Shown in pieces: positions 7,939-16,174 of a DNA stretch of 20,142 bases. The stretch covers positions 1 through 20,142 of the IMG/VR virus record IMGVR_UViG_3300011010_000213, one strand, 5' to 3'. The DNA is from a virus. How positions within the stretch are numbered: position 1 is the stretch's first letter; each line of letters begins with the position of its first letter. The translations under genes were made by a program, and so were the position numbers. Under the pieces are notes generated by a model that was not told the DNA's origin, made no database searches, and was given only the letters and a program-made list of their open reading frames with translations.

Positions 7939-10900
7939 ACGACTTGAGTTCTCCTACGAATAGCTTCAGTATGTGAAGTTGTTATGCCCGTATCTTTTAC
8001 TGTACGAGAAACCTCAACAGTATTTCGATTTGTAGCGTCTGCATTAATGATAGCACCTTCTGCAACAGCTCTTTCTAGTGAATCTATTTTCTGATTTAAT
8101 TTCTTAATTTCAGAAACTAGTACTTCGTTAGTTCTGTTTCTATCGCCCATATTTGCCATTAATTCAACATTATCTGCTGCAGGTATAATACGTTCGCCTT
8201 GATGAATTTGTGCTAACATATCTTCTGGTACAAAGTTAGTGCCTGTTGCAAACGTTGGTAAGGTAGGGTCCATTCTCTTAAACCATGCTAACACATCTGC
8301 TTGACTCATGCCAGTTATACGTGAAAAGATTTTAGAGTCGTAACCCCAGTCTTCTACATATATTCTACGCAGTTCTTTGGCTTGTGCCTCGCCACGCTCA
8401 ACCATTTTCATGTAGTTAGTAGTACCTTCATAACCACCATTAGCACCGAGCACTATTCCAGTATTGCCTTTTAAGCCATACATTTGATTACCAATAATGT
8501 ATCCACCTAATGAGCTAGTTAGAACATTACTGTTAGCAGCAGGAGTAGTTGCCGCTGCCGTTGCTGAAGTTAAGCTAGGTAGCTTGGCTTTTGCTAAATC
8601 TAGCAGCCTAATAGCTTCTGCTACACTTAGTATGCTATCATTTAATTTGTTAAGGGCTGCAATTTGTTCTTCGTGCAAAGTTATTTGAGTGTTTAATGCA
8701 GCCAAAGATTTCTCTTCAGCAGTTAGTTGGTCTGATAGTGATTTAGTACTATCAGTTAGTGCTTTTTGTACTAAGTTAAAGTCATCAATATACTTTGAAG
8801 AACTTGCGTTATAAGTTCTGCTTGCGTCTAAGAAGGCTGTAGATGCAGACTCTAGTTGACCTAGTGCTGCGGTTTTTGCGCGCTCTTCTTCTGGTGTGAC
8901 TGCCACGCCAGTAGCTGTAGCTAAAATTGCATCAAACTGTTTCTTAGCCTCGGCATACTTTTCAGTAGGAGTAAGAGGAGATGCTGAGCCAAGCAATAAC
9001 GAATCTTTAAATTTCTTAAACGATTCAATGTAGTTCTTAATAGAAGTAATAGTAGTTTCTATTGCTGTTTTCTGTTGTTTAACTTTATTTAGTTCTGCAT
9101 CTCTGGCTTTTGTAAGGGCTTGTTCAGCCGATTTAATATCTTCGAGCGCATATACATATTCTTGTAAAGGTACTAATTCTTTGGCTGTGTCGGTTAACTG
9201 TTTAGCTCTGCTTACTGCTAATATCTCAGCAGGTGTTCCTGTAAGAGATAAGATTTGGGCGAATAAGTCTTCACGTGAAGTTTTTAATTTTTGAGCTGCT
9301 TCTTCAGCAGCGTCAATCATTTTTACAAAACCTTCTTGAACATTCATTAAAGATTGGTATGCGTTACGTCCAGATACTGTTGATAGATCTAAACCTTGGA
9401 CCAATAGCTTAAACTCTTCGCGAGTATCTACAAGCCCATCAGCTGCTTTAAATCCTAGCTTTGACAAACGTATTAGTTCCACATTTACAGCTGTTGTAAT
9501 AGGAGCTAATTGTTCTGCTGACGTTAAGAAATTTTCTCTAAAAAACTCTGCTTGGGAAAGGAAACTTTCTAAGTTACCAGCATTTTCTACTAGTGCTTCA
9601 CTAATATCAAAGGCTGTGTTGCCTATCATATTAATTATTGTTTCCGTTTTACCACCAACTGTTACTATAGTTTCGACTGCTTTTTGATAGCTTTTTGTTA
9701 CATCAAATGTAGAACCTGTGTTCTTTAAAGCTTGATTAATCTTTACATTGCTGTCAATTACACGACTAACAGTTTCTAACATACCTTCGCCAAACTTAGC
9801 ATATTTTTCAAAACTGCTAAAAATAGCTGAACTTGCGTCGTCTAGTATACTGCTAATAATAGAGCTTAGTTCTTTTTGGAAGTCTTCGCCTTTTAATCCA
9901 CGTAAACTAATAAAATAGTCTTTTAGATTCATAGCACCTAGAATTTCATCAATGGTAGCTGCACTAATACTTGCTTTAGAACCCGCTTCTTTTAACAACG
10001 TTGTAGCATTGCCAAAAATCTCTGAAAAGAATTGGCTGGTAGAATCATCGATTTCTGCACGTGTAGTTTCAACCCAGGTTTTAGTTTTGCCGTACCAAGA
10101 TTTCTTTGAAACAGTTACTTGTTCAAAGAAGTCAATAACCGCTTTGTTAGTATCTTTAGCAAGTTGAGCAAAAGTACCTTCAATTATTATTCCACTATCA
10201 CTAATAGTACGAGTTGTTTTACTAGCAAATACGCCAGTACCTAAGAAGCCGCCACCGCTTTGTGTTCCCGGTACAGTACCGAACATACTACCGCTACGTA
10301 AGCCTTCAATAGAATACAAACTTTTTGCTGTTCTGTTAATACCACGATCAATACTTTCCAATAGTTTAACCATTTGATTATCATAGTTTAAGCCATCTAC
10401 TGATGTTTCACGCATTGTTTCAAGGCTCTTGACAATCGATTCTGACTTAGCATCCGTATCGCCAAATACTCCACGACGTACTTGAACTTTTTTGCCATCT
10501 TTATCATAACCCATGGCAGTGCCTTGAGTTTCTTGACGTTGCTCAGAATTAGGAACAAAACTAGCTCCACCCTTACTACCAAAAGCGCTACCAACAAATG
10601 CAGCAATCATAGCTGCAGCAACTGGTGGTCCAAAAATACCTAGTTGGCCAATAGTAGCGGCATAGATCTTGGGAATATCAATACCAATGGATACTAAGGC
10701 ACTATTAGCTTTCATTGCAAGTTCTTTTGCACTTGCAGCAAAACTAGCTAATTGTACTTCAGTAATTAACCCTAGTTTAATAGCGGCTTCTTTTATACTT
10801 AATGCAATAGATTGCGCTGCACGAATTTTCTCTAAGTTATTGAGAATTTTATATGCCGCAGTCTTTTCTTTGAATAAGCCTTTGGCAACTTTGGCAGCGT

Positions 10901-13900
10901 TCATTTCACCGTCAATTTCAAACTTTTCACGCTCTTGAGCATTTTCTTTAGCTTTGTCTTTGTAAGCTTCACTGTCTTTGTCCATTTTTAGCAGACTGTC
11001 GGCATGACGTTTAGTCATAGCAGCAGAGCCCATACTGTACTTAACTAATGCTTCGACTGTACCACCAATTTTAGTACCTAATTCGCCGAATAAAGATGCC
11101 AGTGATTGTGTAGCATCAGCAACTTTTTGCATAGCTGATGCTTGTTCCATACTAGATTTATTTATGTCTGTTCTTAAACCTAGCTGCGCAATAAGGCTTG
11201 CTACCTGTTTGTCACTGCTAACATTAGTTTCGTCTATTAATTGGCGCTGTAATCTGATTGCTTCGTTCAAAGCTTGGGCGGTTGCTGGATCGGCTGTTTT
11301 AAGAGCGACCTGTGCCTGACCGATAACTTTTTCAGCTCCCGCAGTAATATCATTAGAACCTTTTCGTATTTGATCGATTCTTGTTTGAGTTTCTAATCTA
11401 GCTTTGTCATTGTCTAAAGATAATTTCTCTCTTAAGTAACCTTGTTCGCCTATGGCATTTAGTTGTTTTGCGCTTTCTAAGCGCATATCAGCCATACCCA
11501 TTCTTTCAGATTCTAAGGCTTGGTTTTCTTGTAATCTGGCGTACAGTTTTTCTTGCTCTTTTACTTGTTCAGCGTATGCTAGGTTAGAATTATCAACAAT
11601 CTGTTTATTATCTAGATTTGTTTTTGCTATTTTTCCTGTTGTTTCAAGCTCTTTTATTTTATTGTTGGCTGTAATTATATCAGACTTAATAGCAGCTTTA
11701 TCTGCATCCGACTTTGCCTTAGTAAGTAAAATTTCGTTTGCAGCTATTTGAAGTCTAAGTTCGTAAGATTTTTTATCGTTATCGTACTTTAACTGTTGTT
11801 GGTCTATGCCTTGTTTAAGAGTATTTACTATAGTAGATTCTGTACCTACAATAGATTCTAAAGTACCTAAGTTATCTTTACTTAGCTTTAGTCTATCGGC
11901 CTGTCTATCTAAAGACTCTTGCTCGGTTTTCATACCTAATTTAGCAGTATCTACAGCGGTTCTTATAGCAACTACACCCATCTGAGCGCTAATATTAGCC
12001 ATTGCTGCAAAAGCTGATTCTGCAGCTGCAACATAACCTAAACTTTCTTTTGCACCAAGAGTACCTTCTTTAATACTTTGAGCTAACTTAGCCGTACTAC
12101 CTTGAGTAACTCGTCCCTCTAAGATTTTTCTACGATTATCAAGAGCTGCCTGTCTTGGGGCTAGTACTGCACGATCATTTTTATCAGCATTTTTAAGTTG
12201 TTCGTCTATAGAGGATTGCTCTAATGCTATTGATAAACGCTCATTTGATTTTATTAACTCAAGTTGAGTTTTTATTTGTTCCATCTGCACTTGCAGTGCG
12301 GCTGTCTCATACTTAGCACGTAGCCTTATACCACCTTCAGTATCTCCAAGCATACCTGCAATAGCAGCACCAATTGTGTTACCTGCTTTTGCCCACTCTA
12401 GACTTAGTTTGTCACTTAATAACTTAGCGCCATAAAAGAATTGATCTCTTAAAATTGCGTCAAATTTATTAGCTTCAAGTTTTGCTTGAGCTTGTATATC
12501 AAACAACAATTTAGTTTTAATTTCTTTGCGGTCTTTTAATTGCTCAAGCTCTTTATTAATTTGTTCGAGTTTTTCAAGATTTGAACCAAATATTCCTGAC
12601 GTTGGTGTAGTATTTGCTTTTTCCTCGTTTAATAAAGCTATTTTACTTTCAGCTTTGTCTATTTCGTTTGATGTAAGTGAATAGCTTTGTTTCAAAGCCT
12701 CTACATTTACTTTGAGAGCTATTAGCTGTTTCTCACTTTCTGGAGCAAATAAACTTAAGGTATTACTGTCTCTTACCGCTGCATTCATTGCGTTCAATGT
12801 CTGCACTGGATCTTTTAATGCAAGATCTAATTTACCTGCATTATCAATTATAGTCATACCAAGCTTACTTACGGCATCAGTAGGTAAAAAACTGTTTCGC
12901 AAATCTTGCAATTGTTTTGCAGATTGAGCATATGCCTCTGTTAGCTCTTTGCCTTTAGCCGCTGTAACTTCTGCTGCTAAAGCAGCTGCTTTTAAATCTT
13001 TGGTAAGAGTGTCTAAGCGTACTTTTCGTAATTCTTCAGGCAATTTTTCTAGTGCTTTTTTGATACTTGTAGCATCTAATTCATCAATACCTAAACTATT
13101 TTTAAACGATTCACGTAACTTGTCTGAAGCAGGGCCGCGCTCAAGCGTTGCAAAAGCTTTTGCAAAACCTTGTGCCGTTACTTCGTTTAACTTAGTTTGA
13201 ACGTCACCGTTCCATAATTTAGATACCCAATTAACAAATTGATCAGTATTGCCCATTTTTGCAAACTCAGCAACTGCTCGCATATTTGCTAGTTGAATAT
13301 TTTCTGCTAGTTCGCCAAAAGCTGTAGCTCTTGCACTAATACCTTCAACACTGATTCTTTCTAAAGGGCTTTTCTTAGCCAATGCTTCTAGAGTTCTAGT
13401 AACATTTTCTACTGAGCTTGTTACGGCGTCAAATGCTTTTGCTGTTTCTGCAGACTCTTTTGCAGTGTTCGATAAGTAGCTAATTAACCCACCTATTGCT
13501 GATGAGATTAAACCAAATATAAGCATCAAAGGGCCAAAAGCATTTAGCGCTGTTGTAGCAGCACTGCCCGCTATACTTAGTGCTCCGCGCAATACTACAA
13601 AAGATTTGCTTACAGGGCCTGCATCTAATTTTTTGGTTTGTTCACTTAATTCTCTAAATGCAGCTGTTGGGCCAAGTACTGCAGCAGTATCAGCAACACC
13701 TGCTAGTAAGCGGGATTTTGCAGCATCTCTGTTTAGTTTTTCTAAGTTTTTAGTCATTTGTTGTTGATGACTATACCACTTAGCGTCTTTAGCCTCATTG
13801 GTTGCTGCTGCAGCATCTCCACGAGCGGCACTTTCTCTTCTTAAATCTTCCATTTTTGAAAGATGAGCTTGCAACTTTGCACCTTGTTTTCTCTGTGTGT

Positions 13901-15188
13901 CGTTATCGCTGTCTAACAATGCTTGCGAACGTGCTTTTAGTGCAGAAGTTTCTTCTGGTGTAATATCAAAAGCACTTTTCTTTAAACTAGTGCGTAAATC
14001 TTTGCCTAGCAAATCTTGGCTAAATCTACCTTTTTGTAATTTCGCTATTCTATCTTGTGTAGTTTTTTCTAATTGGAAAGCTTTTTCTGCGCGCATTGCA
14101 GAAGCTGCATCCATAACAGAAGCAGCTGCTTGTTGATCTTTAACACTTCTAGCTACTCTTTCGCGAGTTTCTTCCGCTAAGGCTCGGGCATTCTCGCGAT
14201 ACATTCCTAATGCAGGTATGGCTTGTTTTAGTAAAATACCAGCAATACCAGCTAAAGCAACTCCCAGAGCTTTAGGGCTCTGAGACAATATTTCCATTAA
14301 CGGCCCTAAAGCTTTGTTAATTGTCTCTAAAATAGTCTGTGCCAGATTAGTTACGCTAGCCAATAGTTTGCTGTATGGATTTGCGTCTAGCTGAATACTA
14401 CCAAATTTCTTTTCGCCTTGTTCAATTGCAGCAATTGCAAAAGCATGACGACGTTCAAAATCAGTTAGTCCAGTCGCAGTTTTTCCTATGCTACGTGCAT
14501 AATTTGTTACTGCTTCATCTACTTTAACAAAAATACCTAATTCATCTAATAATTCAGGTTCTAACTTAGTAACGCCTCGACTTAAACGACTTAATGCGTC
14601 AGGCATATTAATACCAAGCGCCTGGCTTGCAGTTTTTGCAACTGTAGTTAAACGTTCTAAATTACGGCTACTCATGCCTGCTGCAGTAGCTTGAGCAGTA
14701 GCGGTCATTGCTTCGCGTAAACTAACCGCACCATCGCTTAGATCAGCAATACGCAGTGACAAGGCCCCAAGGTTTCTTCCACCCTGTGCACCAAGTTGTT
14801 CTAATCCACGTATCATGCTAGTAGTATCAGCTGCATTCTTTAAAGCACTAAAAGCTGCGCTTACTGCAAACAAGTTAGCCGCAAAAGTAGCGTACACACG
14901 TACTAAACCACCCAAACCTTGTGCTTGATTAGCAAAGTCTCTGCTACTTGCTCCTGTTGTACCTGCAGTACCACGAGCTCTGCCGTATTCTTGTCCAGAC
15001 ATACCTTGACTTTTTGGAGCTGCTGCGGCTGCGGCTGCTCTAGAACTAGCTGTACCTGCCTCTAGTCTTTCGGTTGCTTTTTGCGCAGCGGCTGCCGCTG
15101 CCTGGATTTCATTAATATTCTTTACTACTTTTTTAGCAGTGCCATTATCACTGACATTTACGCCAATGTTTACATTTTTTTGAGCCAT
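7935..15188 (-). CDS. Tape measure protein, about 2417 aa
   Basis: The largest gene of the window; it sets tail length and probably helps DNA entry. The start is placed at the ATG at 15188 (MAQKNVNIGVNVSDNG), 4 nt after GGGGGA. The in-frame TTG at 15200 overlaps this ribosome site. The N-terminus is Ala/Gln-rich and helical. Hydrophobic segments lie at about residues 306-328 (VALAGIAGILLKQAIPALGM), 551-573 (PLMLIFGLISSAIGGLISYL) and 1507-1538 (IFGPPVAAAMIAAFVGSAFG). Long Lys/Glu/Gln-rich coiled-coil stretches fill most of the remainder, as expected for an extended protein inside the tube. Near residue 2316 the C-terminus has TGTNFVPEDMLAQIHQGERI, a motif typical of tape measure C-termini. I see no HExxH or transglycosylase-like site. 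By the usual ~0.15 nm per residue, an unprocessed protein implies a tail of about 360 nm. Its own consensus promoter lies about 70 bp upstream. Confidence 0.95.
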   Translation of the reverse strand: MAQKNVNIGVNVSDNGTAKKVVKNINEIQAAAAAAQKATERLEAGTASSRAAAAAAAPKSQGMSGQEYGRARGTAGTTGASSRDFANQAQGLGGLVRVYATFAANLFAVSAAFSALKNAADTTSMIRGLEQLGAQGGRNLGALSLRIADLSDGAVSLREAMTATAQATAAGMSSRNLERLTTVAKTASQALGINMPDALSRLSRGVTKLEPELLDELGIFVKVDEAVTNYARSIGKTATGLTDFERRHAFAIAAIEQGEKKFGSIQLDANPYSKLLASVTNLAQTILETINKALGPLMEILSQSPKALGVALAGIAGILLKQAIPALGMYRENARALAEETRERVARSVKDQQAAASVMDAASAMRAEKAFQLEKTTQDRIAKLQKGRFSQDLLGKDLRTSLKKSAFDITPEETSALKARSQALLDSDNDTQRKQGAKLQAHLSKMEDLRRESAARGDAAAATNEAKDAKWYSHQQQMTKNLEKLNRDAAKSRLLAGVADTAAVLGPTAAFRELSEQTKKLDAGPVSKSFVVLRGALSIAGSAATTALNAFGPLMLIFGLISSAIGGLISYLSNTAKESAETAKAFDAVTSSVENVTRTLEALAKKSPLERISVEGISARATAFGELAENIQLANMRAVAEFAKMGNTDQFVNWVSKLWNGDVQTKLNEVTAQGFAKAFATLERGPASDKLRESFKNSLGIDELDATSIKKALEKLPEELRKVRLDTLTKDLKAAALAAEVTAAKGKELTEAYAQSAKQLQDLRNSFLPTDAVSKLGMTIIDNAGKLDLALKDPVQTLNAMNAAVRDSNTLSLFAPESEKQLIALKVNVEALKQSYSLTSNEIDKAESKIALLNEEKANTTPTSGIFGSNLEKLEQINKELEQLKDRKEIKTKLLFDIQAQAKLEANKFDAILRDQFFYGAKLLSDKLSLEWAKAGNTIGAAIAGMLGDTEGGIRLRAKYETAALQVQMEQIKTQLELIKSNERLSIALEQSSIDEQLKNADKNDRAVLAPRQAALDNRRKILEGRVTQGSTAKLAQSIKEGTLGAKESLGYVAAAESAFAAMANISAQMGVVAIRTAVDTAKLGMKTEQESLDRQADRLKLSKDNLGTLESIVGTESTIVNTLKQGIDQQQLKYDNDKKSYELRLQIAANEILLTKAKSDADKAAIKSDIITANNKIKELETTGKIAKTNLDNKQIVDNSNLAYAEQVKEQEKLYARLQENQALESERMGMADMRLESAKQLNAIGEQGYLREKLSLDNDKARLETQTRIDQIRKGSNDITAGAEKVIGQAQVALKTADPATAQALNEAIRLQRQLIDETNVSSDKQVASLIAQLGLRTDINKSSMEQASAMQKVADATQSLASLFGELGTKIGGTVEALVKYSMGSAAMTKRHADSLLKMDKDSEAYKDKAKENAQEREKFEIDGEMNAAKVAKGLFKEKTAAYKILNNLEKIRAAQSIALSIKEAAIKLGLITEVQLASFAASAKELAMKANSALVSIGIDIPKIYAATIGQLGIFGPPVAAAMIAAFVGSAFGSKGGASFVPNSEQRQETQGTAMGYDKDGKKVQVRRGVFGDTDAKSESIVKSLETMRETSVDGLNYDNQMVKLLESIDRGINRTAKSLYSIEGLRSGSMFGTVPGTQSGGGFLGTGVFASKTTRTISDSGIIIEGTFAQLAKDTNKAVIDFFEQVTVSKKSWYGKTKTWVETTRAEIDDSTSQFFSEIFGNATTLLKEAGSKASISAATIDEILGAMNLKDYFISLRGLKGEDFQKELSSIISSILDDASSAIFSSFEKYAKFGEGMLETVSRVIDSNVKINQALKNTGSTFDVTKSYQKAVETIVTVGGKTETIINMIGNTAFDISEALVENAGNLESFLSQAEFFRENFLTSAEQLAPITTAVNVELIRLSKLGFKAADGLVDTREEFKLLVQGLDLSTVSGRNAYQSLMNVQEGFVKMIDAAEEAAQKLKTSREDLFAQILSLTGTPAEILAVSRAKQLTDTAKELVPLQEYVYALEDIKSAEQALTKARDAELNKVKQQKTAIETTITSIKNYIESFKKFKDSLLLGSASPLTPTEKYAEAKKQFDAILATATGVAVTPEEERAKTAALGQLESASTAFLDASRTYNASSSKYIDDFNLVQKALTDSTKSLSDQLTAEEKSLAALNTQITLHEEQIAALNKLNDSILSVAEAIRLLDLAKAKLPSLTSATAAATTPAANSNVLTSSLGGYIIGNQMYGLKGNTGIVLGANGGYEGTTNYMKMVERGEAQAKELRRIYVEDWGYDSKIFSRITGMSQADVLAWFKRMDPTLPTFATGTNFVPEDMLAQIHQGERIIPAADNVELMANMGDRNRTNEVLVSEIKKLNQKIDSLERAVAEGAIINADATNRNTVEVSRTVKDTGITTSHTEAIRRRTQVV

Positions 15189-15192
15189 TTGT

Positions 15193-15198
15193 TCCCCC
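15193..15198 (-). promoter_or_regulatory. Ribosome binding site deciding the tape measure start
   Basis: GGGGGA lies 4 nt before the ATG at 15188. A start at the upstream in-frame TTG (15200) would place this site inside the coding sequence and leave only AT-rich sequence upstream, so the ATG is preferred. Confidence 0.75.
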
Positions 15199-15254
15199 AA
15201 TAGGCAAAGACTGTCCTAAATTTTTAAATTAAATCTAGACTTATAGTTAACACG

Positions 15255-15283
15255 ATTATACCACGCTGGCATTGTTTTGTCAA
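15255..15283 (-). promoter_or_regulatory. Consensus sigma-70 promoter with extended -10, upstream of the tape measure gene
   Basis: On the minus strand TTGACA (15278-15283), a 17-base spacer and TATAAT (15255-15260) are all at consensus, with TGG before the -10. Transcription should start near 15248, giving a leader of about 60 nt. It follows the terminator at 15303-15339, so the tape measure and tip genes form a separate unit. It shares the ten bases GTGGTATAAT with the promoter at 877-905, but the rest of the spacers differ. Copies of CCTAAATTTTT (plus strand) lie at 15215-15225 and 15285-15295, on either side of it; their meaning is unknown. Confidence 0.85.
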
Positions 15284-15302
15284 GCCTAAATTTTTTAGGT
15301 AC

Positions 15303-15339
15303 AAAAAAGCCCATAACAACAAAGTGTTATGGGCTTTTT
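15303..15339 (-). terminator. Strong rho-independent terminator after the tail chaperone genes, symmetric enough to work both ways
   Basis: A 15-bp perfect inverted repeat (core GCCCATAACA with TGTTATGGGC, 6-base loop) is flanked by A on one side and T on the other. On the minus strand it ends in six T residues. The stop codon of the frameshifted chaperone frame (15327-15329) lies inside the stem, so the final codons of the gene are part of the hairpin. The A/T flanks would also let it stop plus-strand transcripts, though no plus-strand gene is apparent. Confidence 0.9.
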
Positions 15340-15641
15340 GCTTTTAATTTTTCTGAAACTAACTTCTGTCTTACACCATCCATATGTTGTAAGAAATCTA
15401 AACAAAGTAATATCTCAGCCGAATCTTCTATTCCGTATACCTTAAACAAGTTAAAAACTATAGAATAGTGTTTACCCATAAAACCGCCGCCCATTGAGTC
15501 CCAATTATCTGGTAATATTCCGTATATTACAAAACATTGTTGAACTAATTCAGGGAAGTCTCCTACTTCTATAGGTATTTCTTCTTCTATTGGCTCTTGA
15601 TCTAGCATTTCACACATTTCAAAGTAACTGTCCTTTGTCAT
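15327..15641 (-). CDS. Tail assembly chaperone, T frame (downstream half of the frameshift product)
   Basis: This frame would give 104 aa if started at the ATG at 15641, but no Shine-Dalgarno site precedes that ATG. The same frame is open for 23 more codons upstream, back to the slippery site at 15710-15716. It is therefore best read as the C-terminal part of a G-T fusion and not as a separate gene. It is acidic near the start (EPIEEEIPIEVGDF). It then has GILPDNWDSMGGGFMGKHYS and VFNLFKVYGI, and a basic helical end. I recall a WD-x-M-GG-x-(Y/F)-(L/M)-GK block in comparable T-like chaperone domains. In lambda the T part recruits tube protein while G binds the tape measure; the same division of labour is inferred here. 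Confidence 0.7.
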   Translation of the reverse strand: MTKDSYFEMCEMLDQEPIEEEIPIEVGDFPELVQQCFVIYGILPDNWDSMGGGFMGKHYSIVFNLFKVYGIEDSAEILLCLDFLQHMDGVRQKLVSEKLKAKSP

Positions 15642-16099
15642 GTGTACATCGCTATTGTGAAAGTATCTGCGAAGCTGTTCTCTTACAGCAGTTATTTGTT
15701 CGCTGAAAAGTTTCCCAAGTCTGTGACCTGTTCACTAATAAAACTGTCAAAGTTTGTAGAATTCTTCATTAGGTACAAAGAGTTTTCCTCTGAGTACTCT
15801 AGTTCGGCTTCTAAATCTTGGTCAGTAAGGTCAACAGGAACTAGTTGTTCTAAGTATTTTAACTTTAGACCATTCCAGCCTTTAATGGCGTTTTTAACGT
15901 AAAGTTCTAGGAACAGGTCGTCATTTAGTTCTTCGACTGGTTGACGATTTTTGAAACTAGTTTTAGTAGACTTCTTGCGAATAGTCTGTAAAGTCTCGCG
16001 AGAAAGAAAAGCTACTTGAACTTTGAAATCAGGCATGCCTGGATATTCTACTTCAAGAGACTTTGAGGGAACAAGGAGATTTTTTAGAGAAATTGACAT
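15327..16099 (-). CDS. Tail assembly chaperone GT fusion made by -1 ribosomal frameshift
   Basis: The first 130 codons (16099 to 15710) are read in the G frame. At G_GGA_AAC the ribosome slips back one base and continues as CTT TTC AGC through 127 codons to the TAA at 15329-15327, giving about 257 aa. I checked the junction by hand: the T frame has a stop at 15734-15732 and the G frame ends at 15694-15692, so frames can only be joined in a window of about 40 nt. The slippery heptamer falls inside it. This is the layout of G/GT chaperones in many long-tailed phages, encoded just before the tape measure as here. The fusion would be the minor product. Slippage frequency cannot be read from the sequence. 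Confidence 0.8.
15692..16099 (-). CDS. Tail assembly chaperone, G form (135 aa)
   Basis: The start is set at the ATG at 16099 (MSISLKNLLVPSKSLEVEYP). An in-frame TTG at 16150 would begin inside the terminator hairpin of the tube gene and add a 17-residue extension with no family resemblance, so it is rejected. The sequence continues with GMPDFKVQVAFLSRETLQTI and RKKS, FKNRQPVEELNDDLFLELYV and YLMKNSTNFDSFISEQ. This pattern is familiar from tail chaperones encoded between tube and tape measure genes. The G form should bind and keep soluble the tape measure during tail assembly and is absent from the finished virion. Unusually for this window, no Shine-Dalgarno site precedes the ATG; the leader is simply AT-rich. 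Together with the terminator just upstream, this suggests expression well below that of the tube protein. Confidence 0.85.
   Translation of the reverse strand: MSISLKNLLVPSKSLEVEYPGMPDFKVQVAFLSRETLQTIRKKSTKTSFKNRQPVEELNDDLFLELYVKNAIKGWNGLKLKYLEQLVPVDLTDQDLEAELEYSEENSLYLMKNSTNFDSFISEQVTDLGNFSANK
15710..15716 (-). promoter_or_regulatory. Programmed -1 ribosomal frameshift site (G GGA AAC)
   Basis: On the minus strand the heptamer GGGAAAC sits in the G frame as G_GGA_AAC, fitting the X_XXY_YYZ rule; both tRNAs can re-pair after slipping to GGG and AAA. Lambda uses the closely similar GGGAAAG at the same gene junction. A small hairpin GCTGT/ACAGC lies about 20 nt downstream, further than is usual for a stimulator, and no convincing pseudoknot is visible. 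Confidence 0.85.
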
Positions 16100-16127
16100 A
16101 TGTATAATATTTTGTTGTCGTTCAAGG

Positions 16128-16158
16128 AAAAAAGCGGTACCGGAGATCAACCGGTACC
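16128..16158 (-). terminator. Rho-independent terminator or attenuator between tube and chaperone genes
   Basis: On the minus strand GGTACCGG and CCGGTACC form a perfect 8-bp GC-rich stem around a 7-base loop, followed by GC and six T residues (16128-16133). It lies about 16 bases after the major tail protein stop. No good promoter is visible between it and the chaperone ATG at 16099, so some transcription must read through it. It could therefore act as a partial terminator that lowers chaperone expression relative to tube protein. Confidence 0.85.
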
Positions 16159-16174
16159 TTGAAAGTTTTGGCTA

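Noticed and set aside
10397-10606. 69-codon minus-strand frame inside the tape measure gene
   Set aside because: It overlaps the tape measure in another frame, and its translation has no protein-like pattern or ribosome site.
15674-15689. GCTGT/ACAGC hairpin downstream of the slippery site as frameshift stimulator
   Set aside because: Only 5 bp and about 20 nt from the heptamer; stimulators usually begin 5-9 nt downstream. Recorded but not claimed.
15642-15902. 86-codon plus-strand frame across the frameshift region
   Set aside because: It is the complement of the chaperone gene, with low-complexity Ser/Phe-rich translation and no ribosome site.
16100-16150. TTG start extending the chaperone upstream by 17 codons
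   Set aside because: It would begin within the loop of the tube-gene terminator, and the extra residues look like translated hairpin and U-tract.
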